Assembly: GCF_003063665.1 (NCBI RefSeq)
Contig: NZ_NESF01000001.1
Coordinates: forward strand, 744,001-808,000
Source of the DNA: Limnohabitans sp. Hippo3
GTDB taxonomy: Bacteria > Pseudomonadota > Gammaproteobacteria > Burkholderiales > Burkholderiaceae_C
Direction of reading: 5' to 3'
Length of the DNA stretch: 64,000 bases
The notes beneath the pieces are model-generated. The model was not told the origin of the DNA. It searched no databases and saw nothing but the letters and a program-made list of their open reading frames with translations. The position numbers and the translations under genes were made by a program. Positions 53,259 to 62,798 of the stretch are shown piece by piece; the stretch's first letter is position 1; the number at the start of each line of letters is the position of its first letter.

Positions 53259-53270
53259 GCGCCTAGGCGC
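53259..53270. promoter_or_regulatory. 12-bp palindrome upstream of Crp-PAS gene
   Basis: GCGCCTAGGCGC is a perfect palindrome ending 15 bases before the start codon, overlapping the likely ribosome-binding site region. It could be an operator for autoregulation. Confidence 0.4.
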
Positions 53271-53590
53271 ATCCATTCAAAATAGTGAACCCAGAGAAAT
53301 TTCTGAAGGAGGCTGGCAGGGCTCAGCAGCGCTCGACAATGAAGGGGCCTCAAGATCGGTCTCTCCATCCTGATTTGTATTCGGCAAAGATGCATTCAAA
53401 GGAAATATGCCGTGCAACAAGGCAGCGATTTCCTCAGAACTGACAACCGCTTTGGGCCATACCCTCGCTGAGGTCTCCGGTTTTGAAAACATGGTTCATC
53501 CAGTCATTAACTTGGTCAATATCGGCAAGGGATGCATGCATCACCAAGCGCTGGACTCCATGTTGATTCAATTGAAAATCGATCACCACT

Positions 53591-53642
53591 GATCAAATGA
53601 TTTGATCGTGTATGCATGCCGGCATATACCTATCGATCAAAT
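53591..53642. promoter_or_regulatory. cluster of GATCAAAT/ATTTGATC inverted repeats
   Basis: GATCAAAT-G-ATTTGATC is a 17-base perfect palindrome at 53591-53607, and a third copy GATCAAAT occurs at 53635-53642, 35 bases from its inverse. The palindrome ATGCCGGCAT lies between them. The sites are in the AT-rich control region 360-410 bases upstream of the repeat-protein gene and suggest an array of operator sites, possibly for a Crp/Fnr-type protein (half-site TTGAT/ATCAA). Confidence 0.5.
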
Positions 53643-54004
53643 GCCTTGCAGGCATATTGAATACCCGAAAAAGATAATCAGAAAACGGTAATGGCTGGAT
53701 TTAAAAAACAGCCGCCTCATCATTTTTCGGTCCATAAAAATGGGTGTCTTTTCTGCATGGACGAAAACCCAAAATCAAGATCACGGATGGTGTCTTTCGC
53801 AGGGCATACAACGCTATGGCGATCGGTAGATCACCACAGGATGACAACCATGGTTCAGTCAGAACATGCCCAATGCTGAATGGGCAGATGCCCACCCAGT
53901 GAAGAACATCTTGGTGCTGCCAGCCGGAAACTGGCAGTTCCCTGATCGGGACAAAGATCAAGATTTGTCGCTCCCAACTGGCGCGACATCACCAGGAGTT
54001 CAAC

Positions 54005-57000
54005 ATGGCCAAACCTGTCACCTACGGGAAAAAACCCTTCTCGCTGAAAGCCGAACATGACGACGCCGACATCAGCGATCCGTCGCTTTACGGGCAACTC
54101 GCTGCCCTCCAAAGCACAACATCGGCAACCTCTCTGTCAGCGTCTGCCCTGCCAAGCGCGACGCGCACCTTGAGTCCAACGACCGAAGTCAGCACCTCAA
54201 CATCAGCCACTGTGTCTTTGTCTGCAATGGCGACCCCCGTGGCAAGCGCCATCACCTACCCCAGCACCAGCATCAGCAAGGTCTACCAGCACTGGGCCGA
54301 CGGCGATGCAGCCCGAGCCACCGCACCCGAGTGGAACAACAACATTTTGTCGGATGGAAAATCGGATTACTTTGAAGGAGAAGTGGTCCCCCACGTCTAC
54401 TTCTACAAGGCCAGCAACAACACCCCGCTGGTCAATGGCCAGAGCTATTCCTTCAACGTCACCTACAACCATTACCAGGCCAACACCAACGCGGGCGGGT
54501 TCGTTTACATGACATCGCCCAACGCCAGCCGCAACACCAGCAGCTTTGCCGGTGGCGATGCCCAGGCGGACAGCAGCTTCACCAATGGCGGCGGCATGCA
54601 AGGCAGCTTCTACACCGTCAATGCCAACATCACCGCCGTCAGCGGCGTGAGTTACCTCGGCAGCGCAGGCAGCTCGCTCGACGGCAAAGTCACCGTAACC
54701 TTCACCTACACCGGCCCCACCACCACCTCGGGCGGTGCCGAGATCCAGTACGGCCTGCTGATCGCCGCACCGGGCGATGTGGCCGACCAGGGCAAGGGCA
54801 TGACCGATGGTGCCAATGCCTGGACCGGTGGCTCGTTGCAAACCACCGTGGACATTGGTGGCAGTGGTGCCACCTCTATCCAGCTGGCCCCCTCGGCGAT
54901 CATCGTGGGCGAGATCAGCGGCATGAAATTCAGCGATGTGGACGGGAACGGCGTGCGCGATGCCGACGGCGCGGACAACACGCTGGGCACGGCAGACGAC
55001 GAAGTGGGCCTGGCCAACTGGAAAATATTTCTGGACAAGGACAACGATGGCCTGTGGGACGAAGGTGAAGACTTCGCCATGACCGACGCCAACGGCCAAT
55101 ACGTCTTGTCGGTGATCCCTGACGCCGACCGGTCCGACATCGACAACGATCCCTACATCGTTCGCGAGGTTCAGCAAACCGGCTGGCAACAAACCACAGC
55201 CAACCCTACACCGATCTTGATCACACGCCTCGACCCGAAAGAGATGAATGTAGATTTCGGCAATATGCAGCTCCAGCCGAGCCTGAACATCGTCAAAGAG
55301 GCGAGCGTGGATGGTGCTTACGCCGACTACGCCGGTGAAGTCATCCACTACACCATCGCGGTTGAAAACACCGGCAACCAGACCCTAACCGGCGTGACCG
55401 TGACAGACCCTTTCATCAGCGACCTTCAACTGGTGGCCGATGCGGCCTCTTCCGACGGTGAACTCGATGTGGGCGAAACCTGGCACTACACCGCCAGCCA
55501 CACCGTGACCCAGGCCGAGATCGATGCAGGCGTCAACATTGTCAACACGGCCACCGCCGACTCGGACCAGACCGGCCCGGACACCGATGACGCCTCGGTG
55601 CCGGTCTTGCAGGCCCCTGCGCTCGCTATCGACAAGGCCATCACGGGTGTGACTGGCGGCAATGGCAACGGCAGCGTTGATGCGGTGAACGATGTCATCG
55701 GCTACGCGGTCACAGTCACCAACACCGGCAACCAGACGCTCAACCAAGTCACCGTGAACGACCCGATGACGGGTCTGACCATCTCGGGCGTGACTCTGGC
55801 TCCGGGTGCCAGCCAAACCTACCAAACCAGCTACACCCTGACGCAGAACGACCTGGACACCTACGGTGGCGGCGACGGATACATCGAAAACACCGCCACC
55901 GCCGACAGCCTGGAGACTGCATCGGTGAGCGACACCGAAGCCATCGAGCTTTTTGTGCGCTCAGCCTTGTCCATCGACAAGCGGCTGGTCGACATCACAG
56001 GCGGCAACAACAACACGGTGGCCGATGCCGTGGGTGATACCCTCAACTACACCGTCACGGTGAGCAACCTGGGCGTGCTGACCCTGACCAACGTGAGCGT
56101 GGTCGATCCGAACAGCGGTCTGAACATCACGGGCGTGACCTTGGCCCCTGGCGAAAGTCAGGTCTACACCACCAGTTATGTGTTGACCCAAGCCGATCTG
56201 GACAACAACGGCCAAGGCGATGGCTACATCGACAACATCGCCACAGCAGATTCGGACCAAACCGTGCCGGTGAGCGACAACGAATCCACCGCCTTGTTGC
56301 GCACCGTGGGTCTGGGCATTGAAAAGAACGTCACCAGTGTCGCCGGTGGCAACAACAACCTGTTTGCCGATGCCGCAGGCGAGGTCATCCAGTACACCAT
56401 CCGCGTCTACAACGCCGGCAGCGTCACTTTGACAGGTGTCACAGTCACCGACGAACTGACGGGTCTGAGTGAAAACGTGCCCGATCTGGCACCTGGCGCC
56501 AGCGCCACCTACAACACCAGCTACACCTTGCTGCAGGCCGATCTGGACAACAACGGTGGCGGCGACGGCCGTCTGGACAACACCTCGGTGGCCGACTCGG
56601 ACCAGACCTCGGCGGTCAGCGACAGCGAATCGGTGCAACTGCTGGCCGTGCCGATCCTGTATGTCAACAAGTCGTTCCTGAATGTGACCGGTGGCAACGG
56701 CAATGACCTCGCCGATGCCGTGGGCGACCAACTGAACTACCAGATCGTGCTGGCCAACCCCGGCAACGTCACGCTGACCGATGTCTCCGTGACCGAAAGC
56801 CTGACGGGGCTGAATGACACCGGCATGACCCTGGCCCCCAACGCGGTGCAGGTCTACAACGTCAGCTACACGCTGACCCAGACCGATCTGGACAACAACG
56901 GTGGCGGAGATGGGACCATCGACAACAGCGTCATCGCCGACAGCGCGCAGACCCTGGCCAGCAGTGACACCGAATCCGTCCCTGTCCTCAGCAGCATCGG

Positions 57001-57703
57001 CATCGCCTTTGACAAGGACTTTGTGGGCGTGTCCGGGGGCAATGAAAATGCGTTGGCCGACTTTGCAGGCGATGTGCTGAACTACAGCTTCACCGTTACC
57101 AACATCGGCAGCGTGACCCTCACCAATGTCAGCGTGGTGGACGACCTGACCGGTTTGAGCGAAACCTTGGCCTCGCTGGCACCGGGTGTCACGCAGACCT
57201 ACACCTCCAGCTACACCCTGCTGCAGTCCGACCTGGACACCGACGGCGACGGCAACCGCCAGGTGGAGAACTACGCCACCGCCGACAGCGACCAGACCGG
57301 CCCGCTGTTGGACTTTGAAGGCGTGACCGTCATCTACGACGCACAGATCGACCTGACTAAGTATGTCTCGGTCGATGGTGGCAGCACCTGGGACGATGCC
57401 AACACCTTGACCGGCCCCACTCTGTCCGCCTCTGCAGGCCTCAACCCGTTGTTCAAGTACACCGCCTTGAACAACGGAACAGTGACCTTGCAAGACGTCA
57501 CCCTGACCGATCCCGCGTACGACCTCAACGGCAGCGATGCAGGCACCCACTGGTCATGGGGCGACCTGGCGCCGGGGGTCACCGCTGAGTTGATCTTTGA
57601 GGCACCCTTCATGCTGGGTCAAAACTCCGGCGATGCCACCGTGGTCGCCACCGCACTGTCACCCGTGCTGGACATCGACAACGCCTACTACCTGGGTGTT
57701 TGA
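54005..57703 (+). CDS. type I-secreted surface protein with seven 115-residue DUF11-like repeats
   Basis: The 1232-residue protein has no Sec signal. Residues 1-85 are a Ser/Thr-rich lead; about 86-300 is an unrecognised domain; about 304-424 is an SdrD B-like/prealbumin-like module (SGMKFSDVDGNGVRDADG, FLDKDNDGLWDEGED with Ca-type DxDxDG). Repeats of the DUF11/DUF7507 kind start at about 425, 538, 653, 768, 883, 998 and 1113, a constant 115-residue period after the first. Most carry DLDNNGGGDG, a DxDxNG calcium-type motif. The C-terminus (VLDIDNAYYLGV) is a plausible type I export signal. Ribosome-binding site CAGGAG precedes the start. The adjacent exporter genes make it the likely substrate. 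A terminator follows. Confidence 0.88.
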   Translation: MAKPVTYGKKPFSLKAEHDDADISDPSLYGQLAALQSTTSATSLSASALPSATRTLSPTTEVSTSTSATVSLSAMATPVASAITYPSTSISKVYQHWADGDAARATAPEWNNNILSDGKSDYFEGEVVPHVYFYKASNNTPLVNGQSYSFNVTYNHYQANTNAGGFVYMTSPNASRNTSSFAGGDAQADSSFTNGGGMQGSFYTVNANITAVSGVSYLGSAGSSLDGKVTVTFTYTGPTTTSGGAEIQYGLLIAAPGDVADQGKGMTDGANAWTGGSLQTTVDIGGSGATSIQLAPSAIIVGEISGMKFSDVDGNGVRDADGADNTLGTADDEVGLANWKIFLDKDNDGLWDEGEDFAMTDANGQYVLSVIPDADRSDIDNDPYIVREVQQTGWQQTTANPTPILITRLDPKEMNVDFGNMQLQPSLNIVKEASVDGAYADYAGEVIHYTIAVENTGNQTLTGVTVTDPFISDLQLVADAASSDGELDVGETWHYTASHTVTQAEIDAGVNIVNTATADSDQTGPDTDDASVPVLQAPALAIDKAITGVTGGNGNGSVDAVNDVIGYAVTVTNTGNQTLNQVTVNDPMTGLTISGVTLAPGASQTYQTSYTLTQNDLDTYGGGDGYIENTATADSLETASVSDTEAIELFVRSALSIDKRLVDITGGNNNTVADAVGDTLNYTVTVSNLGVLTLTNVSVVDPNSGLNITGVTLAPGESQVYTTSYVLTQADLDNNGQGDGYIDNIATADSDQTVPVSDNESTALLRTVGLGIEKNVTSVAGGNNNLFADAAGEVIQYTIRVYNAGSVTLTGVTVTDELTGLSENVPDLAPGASATYNTSYTLLQADLDNNGGGDGRLDNTSVADSDQTSAVSDSESVQLLAVPILYVNKSFLNVTGGNGNDLADAVGDQLNYQIVLANPGNVTLTDVSVTESLTGLNDTGMTLAPNAVQVYNVSYTLTQTDLDNNGGGDGTIDNSVIADSAQTLASSDTESVPVLSSIGIAFDKDFVGVSGGNENALADFAGDVLNYSFTVTNIGSVTLTNVSVVDDLTGLSETLASLAPGVTQTYTSSYTLLQSDLDTDGDGNRQVENYATADSDQTGPLLDFEGVTVIYDAQIDLTKYVSVDGGSTWDDANTLTGPTLSASAGLNPLFKYTALNNGTVTLQDVTLTDPAYDLNGSDAGTHWSWGDLAPGVTAELIFEAPFMLGQNSGDATVVATALSPVLDIDNAYYLGV

Positions 57704-57757
57704 AGTGTCTGCCTGAAGCACGATGCCCCTTGAGACCTTGTTGAGGGTCTGAAACGA

Positions 57758-57789
57758 AACGGGTAAGCCTTGCGGCTTACCCGTTTTTT
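57758..57789 (+). terminator. terminator after the surface-protein gene
   Basis: AACGGGTAAGCC / GGCTTACCCGTT form a perfect 12-bp stem with a TTGC loop followed by TTTT, 55 bases after the stop. It separates highly transcribed substrate from the exporter operon. Confidence 0.92.
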
Positions 57790-57934
57790 CATGCGCTACC
57801 GATTTGTCAGTAAGCCCCTTATTCGTTTCAAAGGATGCCCACCCACGCGCCATCGGCCTAAGCTGACTGCATGGTTTGAATCGCCATGCCCCACGCATGC
57901 GCTTCATTCCTTTTTCTCAAAACACAGGAGGTTT

Positions 57935-59227
57935 ATGTCACTGCTGACCCCCCGCACATGGTGCCTTGCAGCCGCTCTTTTGCCGAGCTGGTGTTGTGCA
58001 CAAAGCCTGCAAGAGGCGGTGTTGACGGCCCTGGCCCACTACCCCAGCATCGCCTCGGCCCAATCCAAAACAGCAGCCGCCCGATCTGACATCACCCGCG
58101 CCAAGGGTGCTCACTGGCCTCAACTGTCGTGGTCAGGCACCTACAACGATTACCGCGACGACGCCTTGGGCAACCGCTGGACGCAAACCCCGACCTTGAG
58201 CTTGAACCTGTGGTCAGGCGGACGCATCCAGTCCGATGTCGAACGCTCCGAGGCGCTGGCCAAGGCCAGTCAAAAACAGGAACAGATCACCCGCGACGAC
58301 GTGGCCCTGCTCAGCAGCGAAGCCTATCTGCAATGGGCGCATGCCAGGCAGATGGTGAGCCTGGCCCAGGAAAATTTGAACACCCACGACAAAATCCTGC
58401 AGGACTTCCAGACCATCACCCAAGTCGATCCGGGCCGCCGCATCGACTTGAACCAGGCGCAGGTGCGCCATGACAACGCCCGACTGGTCTTGCTCAAAAA
58501 TGAGACCGAGCGGGCGGTGGCTGCAGAGCGTTTGGCCCGCATGCTGATGGCACCGGCACCGGCCGAGCCCAGCGGCCTGGACTTTTCGCCCCCCGTGCCT
58601 TACACCTCGCTGGAGCAGGCCCAGGCGCAGCTGGGCGATCAACACCCGGTGATCGCCAGACTTCTGGCGCAACGCGAAGCCGCAGCCGCCAGCATCCGGT
58701 ACGCCCAAGCCCAACACGCGCCCTCGATCAACCTCACACACGCCAAATCCACCACACCGGGCATCACCGACGGTCAGTTTGTCACCCAGCTGCAGTTGAA
58801 CCTGCCCTTGTTTGACGGTGGTACCACCCGTAGTGCCGTGGGTGTGGCCACCGCCAATTTGCAGGCCCTGGAATCCGACCTTCAGGAAACGCGGCTGATT
58901 CTGGGCGAAGAACTGGCCAGCGCCTGGGCCAGCTGGTTGTCTTCTTCGAGCCGGGCCACCATGGGGATGCAGCAAGCCCTCACAGCCCAAGATCTGGCGC
59001 GGGGCTATGTCCAGCAATTCCGGGTGGGCAGACGCTCCTTGCTCGATTTGCTCAACATCCAAGGCGACCTGTACACCTACCAAAGCAATGCGGCCACCGC
59101 CCTGCACGAATCTCGCCTGTCACAGGTCCGCATCCTCGCCAGTCTGGGCCAACTGGCCAACGCCTACGCACAAAGCGCCACCGCACAGGCGACGCCAACA
59201 CCCAACCCACCCCACCACCCAGAGTGA
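57935..59227 (+). CDS. TolC-like outer-membrane protein of type I secretion
   Basis: The 430-residue protein has a signal peptide (residues 1-22, ending WCCA) and the TolC/OEP pattern of two repeated halves: QSLQEAVLTALAHYPSIASA, WSGTYNDYRDDALGNRW, LNLWSGGRI, then in the second half LQLNLPLFDGGTTRSAVGVA and QQFRVGRRSLLDLLNIQGDL. It forms the outer-membrane tunnel for the ABC-HlyD pair. AGGAGG precedes the ATG at 57935; an upstream in-frame start is in the terminator. The next gene begins 4 bases after its stop. Confidence 0.92.
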   Translation: MSLLTPRTWCLAAALLPSWCCAQSLQEAVLTALAHYPSIASAQSKTAAARSDITRAKGAHWPQLSWSGTYNDYRDDALGNRWTQTPTLSLNLWSGGRIQSDVERSEALAKASQKQEQITRDDVALLSSEAYLQWAHARQMVSLAQENLNTHDKILQDFQTITQVDPGRRIDLNQAQVRHDNARLVLLKNETERAVAAERLARMLMAPAPAEPSGLDFSPPVPYTSLEQAQAQLGDQHPVIARLLAQREAAAASIRYAQAQHAPSINLTHAKSTTPGITDGQFVTQLQLNLPLFDGGTTRSAVGVATANLQALESDLQETRLILGEELASAWASWLSSSSRATMGMQQALTAQDLARGYVQQFRVGRRSLLDLLNIQGDLYTYQSNAATALHESRLSQVRILASLGQLANAYAQSATAQATPTPNPPHHPE

Positions 59228-59231
59228 ACCC

Positions 59232-61535
59232 ATGGATCAACTTGCTTTTTCCGCTTCGGATACCCACAGTGCCAACACAGCATCCGTGACAAGCCCATCA
59301 CCGGGTTCATCCATTGCCCCCGAACGCGACCCTTTGCTGGTTTGCCTGGCCATGACCGCCAAACGGATCGACCGGGAAGTCCACCTTTCGGCCTTGCGTG
59401 CGGGCTTTGCCGTGGACGAAGAGGGCCGCATTCCGATGAATGCCTACCCCGACCTGGCTCGGCTGCACGGCATGATCGCGGTCTGGTCACGCACCGAACT
59501 GCGGCAAATTCCCAGTTACGTGCTGCCTGTCATCGTGCCCCTGGTCGATGGCCGTGCCGTGGTGCTCGTGTCGGTGACGGGTCAAACCGCCCAGGTGCTG
59601 ACGGCCGAAACCGGCATGAGCGAGAGCGCCATGTCCATGGACGAACTGCAACGCCTGAACTATGGCGAAATCCTGGTGGTCAAGGCTGCGACACAAAAAT
59701 CGACCTATCAACTGGTGCCCTTCAAGGGTGCGGCCTTATCCTGGTTCTGGAACACGGTGTGGCGCTACCAGGGCTTTTACATCGAGTCCATGATGGCCGC
59801 CGTGGTGGCCAATGTGCTCACGCTGGCGGCAGTGTTCTTCGCCATGAACGTGTACGACCGCGTGGTGCCAACCCAGGCCTACACCTCGCTGTGGACGCTG
59901 GCCATTGGCACCACGGTGGCCATCCTGCTGGAGTTTGGCGTGCGCTGGCTCAAGGCCAGACTGGTCGATCTGGCCGGTCGCAAGGCCGATCTGAGTCTGA
60001 ACGCCATGCTGCTGCGCGAGATCATGGCCATCCGACTGGAACATCGCCCGCAATCCATTGGCATCTTTGCCAGCTCGATGCGGGACTTTGAATCGCTGCG
60101 TGACTTCATGTCATCGGCCTCGATGGTGATGGTGGTCGACATGCCTTTCATCTTGCTGTTACTGGTGCTGATCGGCATCATCGGCGGTCCCATTGCCTGG
60201 ATACCGGCCGCTGCGGTGCCGATTTTGGTGATCGTCGGCCTGTGGGCACAGCGCCCCCTGATGCGGGCCATGCGAGAGAACATGAAGGAAAGCGGCGACA
60301 AGCAAAGCGTGCTGGTCGAATCGCTGTTGAATCTGGAAATGCTCAAGGCCCACAACGCCGAAAGCTACCTGCAACGGCGCTGGGAAAACGCTAACTTGGC
60401 CGCGACCGATTCGTACAAACAGATCCGGTCCCTGACCAATCTGATGCTGGGACTGACCGCCACCCTTCAGCAGCTGGTGACGGTGGGCATGGTCGTCTAT
60501 GGCGTGTACCTGATTGGCGACAACACCCTCACCCTTGGCGGTCTGATCGCTTCGGTCATCCTGGCCGGGCGTGCCATCTCTCCGCTGGGCAGCATCATGG
60601 CCTTGGCCGCACGCTACCAGCAGGCTCGCAGCTCGCTCGACACGCTGGACGCCCTGATGAAGCGCCCCCGCGACCGCGATGGCGAACGCCGCTATGTGGT
60701 GCCTGAACGTATCGCAGGCAGCCTGAGCGCCGACGCGCTCGAATTTGCCTACCCGGGGGAACACCAGATTCCCGTCATCCGCAAATTGACCCTGAACCTG
60801 CCTGCCGGCCAACACCTAGCCTTGTTGGGGCGCATTGGCAGCGGCAAAAGCACCTTGCTGCGCTTGCTGGCAGGCTTGTACACACCACTGGGTGGCCGGA
60901 TCTCGATCGACGGGGTGGACCTGCAGCAGCTCGAACCAGCCGAAATTCGCAGCCGCCTGGGCTATGTGGGCCAGGAAGCTCAGCTTTTCCAGGGCAGTCT
61001 GCGCGACAACCTGGTGTTGTCGGACAGCTGGATCAGCGACGCACGGGTCATCGAGGTGCTGCAAAAGCTCGACATGTACACCATGGTGGCCAGCCACCCG
61101 CGTGGACTGGACATGCCGCTGACCGAGGCGGGGGGCGGCTTGTCGGGTGGCCAGCGCCAGATGCTGGCGATTGCCCGCATGATGCTGCGCGACCCGGCCC
61201 TGGTGTTTCTGGACGAGCCGACCTCGATGATGGACCAGACCACCGAAGCCAAAGTGATCGAGGTGCTGGGTCAATGGTTGCAGGGCCGCACCCTGGTCCT
61301 GTCTACCCACCGCCTGCAACTGCTGGTGTGGGTGGAACGCATCGCCCTGATGGAAAACGGCCAGATCTTGCTGGAAGGGCCCCGTGAAGAAGTCCTGCGA
61401 AAACTCGCCGTCGGTGTGGCACCCAAATCAGCGGCAGGCACGCGCACTCGTGCTCCCAATAAATCCAATACCACGGCCGCAGCCCCCGTTTCACCTGCCA
61501 CACCCATTGCACCCACCGCACCTGCAGCAGCCTGA
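59232..61535 (+). CDS. type I secretion ABC exporter with C39-like N-terminal domain
   Basis: The 767-residue protein has a C39-like (peptidase-dead) domain at about residues 35-165, six transmembrane helices (about 175-460) and an ATP-binding domain with Walker A GRIGSGKST (533-541), signature LSGGQRQ (about 637-643) and Walker B ALVFLDEPTS with Asp near 660. The C39-like part has no catalytic Cys-His pair, as in LapB/HlyB-type exporters of large unprocessed substrates. The last 40 residues are Ala/Pro/Thr-rich and disordered. It energises export of the repeat protein. The start at 59232 is 4 bases after the TolC stop. Confidence 0.93.
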   Translation: MDQLAFSASDTHSANTASVTSPSPGSSIAPERDPLLVCLAMTAKRIDREVHLSALRAGFAVDEEGRIPMNAYPDLARLHGMIAVWSRTELRQIPSYVLPVIVPLVDGRAVVLVSVTGQTAQVLTAETGMSESAMSMDELQRLNYGEILVVKAATQKSTYQLVPFKGAALSWFWNTVWRYQGFYIESMMAAVVANVLTLAAVFFAMNVYDRVVPTQAYTSLWTLAIGTTVAILLEFGVRWLKARLVDLAGRKADLSLNAMLLREIMAIRLEHRPQSIGIFASSMRDFESLRDFMSSASMVMVVDMPFILLLLVLIGIIGGPIAWIPAAAVPILVIVGLWAQRPLMRAMRENMKESGDKQSVLVESLLNLEMLKAHNAESYLQRRWENANLAATDSYKQIRSLTNLMLGLTATLQQLVTVGMVVYGVYLIGDNTLTLGGLIASVILAGRAISPLGSIMALAARYQQARSSLDTLDALMKRPRDRDGERRYVVPERIAGSLSADALEFAYPGEHQIPVIRKLTLNLPAGQHLALLGRIGSGKSTLLRLLAGLYTPLGGRISIDGVDLQQLEPAEIRSRLGYVGQEAQLFQGSLRDNLVLSDSWISDARVIEVLQKLDMYTMVASHPRGLDMPLTEAGGGLSGGQRQMLAIARMMLRDPALVFLDEPTSMMDQTTEAKVIEVLGQWLQGRTLVLSTHRLQLLVWVERIALMENGQILLEGPREEVLRKLAVGVAPKSAAGTRTRAPNKSNTTAAAPVSPATPIAPTAPAAA

Positions 61536-61552
61536 GGGCGAGAGGAATCCCC

Positions 61553-62779
61553 ATGTCTATTTTCAAAAAAAATCCCCAGAAACTTCAGATCCCGAGTGGC
61601 CCCAGCATCGAAGATGACGAACGCCAAACCAGCCGTTATTTGGTCTGGACGCTGGCCATGGTGCTGGTGGCGGCCTTGCTGTGGGCGGCCAGCTTCGATC
61701 TGGACGAAATCACACGCGGCACTGGCAAAGTCATTCCTTCCAGCCGCGAGCAGGTCATTCAAAGCCTGGATTCGGGGGTGTTGGCTGAATTGCTGGTGCG
61801 CGAAGGGGATGCCGTGGTGAAGGACCAGGTCTTGTTGCGCATCGACGATGCGCGTGCCGGACCGGTTTTTCGGGAAGCGCGCGAAAAATGGATCGCCCTG
61901 TCGGCACAAGCGGCGCGTTTACAAGCCGAAGCCTACGGCACAGCCTTGCAGTTTCCTGCGCATGTCCAGAATGACCCCATGGTCGTGCGGCGCGAGACAC
62001 AGGCTTACAACGCACGCAAACGGGCACTGAACGAACAAATGGCAGCCATGCACCAATCGCTGGAGCAGCTGTCCAAAGAGCTGAGCCTGACCTCCCCCTT
62101 GGTCGAACAAGGGGTGATGTCCGAGGTGGAGCTGTTGCGCCTTCGGCGTCAATACGCCGACATGCAATCGCACATGGCCGAGCGTCGCAACCGCTACCTG
62201 ACCGATGCGAGCAACGAATGGGTGCGCATCGAATCGGAACTGGCACAAACCCGTGAGAACACCCTGGCCCGGGAAGATGCGTTCAAGAAAACCGTCATCC
62301 GCTCGCCCATGGAGGGGATTGTGAAAAACGTGCAGCAAACCACGCTGGGCGCGGTCATTCAAAGTGGCCAAAGCATCCTTGAAATTGTCCCGGTCAAAGA
62401 CGACATGCTGGTAGAGGCCTATGTCAAACCCTCAGAAGTGGCTTTCCTCAAAGTCAACCAAGCAGCCGTTGTGAAGTTGACCGCCTACGACTTCAACAAA
62501 TACGGTGGCCTGGAGGCCGTTCTGGACCACATCAGCCCTGACACCTTGCGCGATGAAAACAAACCCCGCAAGCCTGGCAGTGCGCCGGTCGACCTGGAAG
62601 AGGGCTACTACCGCATCCTGGTTCGCATCGTTGACCAGCGCCTGGACCGCCATGGCATGCGCCTGATCGCCACCCCGGGCATGACCGCCACCGTGGAAAT
62701 CAAGACAGGCGAAAAGACCGTTCTGGAATATTTGCTCAGACCCTTGCAGTCGATGACGCAAGCCCTGCGAGAACGCTGA
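61553..62779 (+). CDS. HlyD-family membrane-fusion protein
   Basis: The 408-residue protein has one membrane helix (residues about 29-47, YLVWTLAMVLVAALLWAASF) after a short cytoplasmic tail, a lipoyl-like half GKVIPSSREQVIQSLDSGVL, a long alpha-helical hairpin (about 100-245, coiled coil) and the second lipoyl/beta-barrel half VIRSPMEGIVKNVQQTTLGA, PVKDDMLVEAYVKPSEVAFL. It links the ABC exporter to the TolC-like tunnel. The start at 61553 follows GAGAGGA, 17 bases after the ABC stop. Confidence 0.93.
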   Translation: MSIFKKNPQKLQIPSGPSIEDDERQTSRYLVWTLAMVLVAALLWAASFDLDEITRGTGKVIPSSREQVIQSLDSGVLAELLVREGDAVVKDQVLLRIDDARAGPVFREAREKWIALSAQAARLQAEAYGTALQFPAHVQNDPMVVRRETQAYNARKRALNEQMAAMHQSLEQLSKELSLTSPLVEQGVMSEVELLRLRRQYADMQSHMAERRNRYLTDASNEWVRIESELAQTRENTLAREDAFKKTVIRSPMEGIVKNVQQTTLGAVIQSGQSILEIVPVKDDMLVEAYVKPSEVAFLKVNQAAVVKLTAYDFNKYGGLEAVLDHISPDTLRDENKPRKPGSAPVDLEEGYYRILVRIVDQRLDRHGMRLIATPGMTATVEIKTGEKTVLEYLLRPLQSMTQALRER

Positions 62780-62798
62780 TCTCCAGCAGGAGTAAGCC

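Larger units (their letters stand above)
53245..54004. other. 760-base palindrome-rich intergenic region
   Basis: No gene can be supported here. Three short open frames (53277-53492 minus, 53407-53592 plus, 53691-53879 plus) lack a good ribosome-binding site and conserved look. The region holds a 12-bp palindrome at 53259-53270 (GCGCCTAGGCGC), a cluster of GATCAAAT/ATTTGATC motifs at 53591-53642, and several hairpins in the last 130 bases, including CTGCCAG/CTGGCAG at 53917-53937. It is markedly AT-richer than its surroundings. Confidence 0.6.

Noticed and set aside
53277-53879. Three short open frames in the divergent control region
   Set aside because: No ribosome-binding site, no conserved character, and they overlap palindromes.
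54203-55348. 381-residue open frame antisense to the repeat-protein N-terminal half
   Set aside because: Shadow of the same coding bias; no start signals.
55961-57550. 529-residue open frame antisense to the repeat protein
   Set aside because: Its repeats are the complement of the plus-strand repeats; the plus-strand protein has clear domains and start signals.
54005-57703. RTX toxin or LapA-type adhesin
   Set aside because: No GGxGxDxUx nonapeptides, no retention module with a TAAG site, and no LapG/LapD genes; the repeats are DUF11-like.
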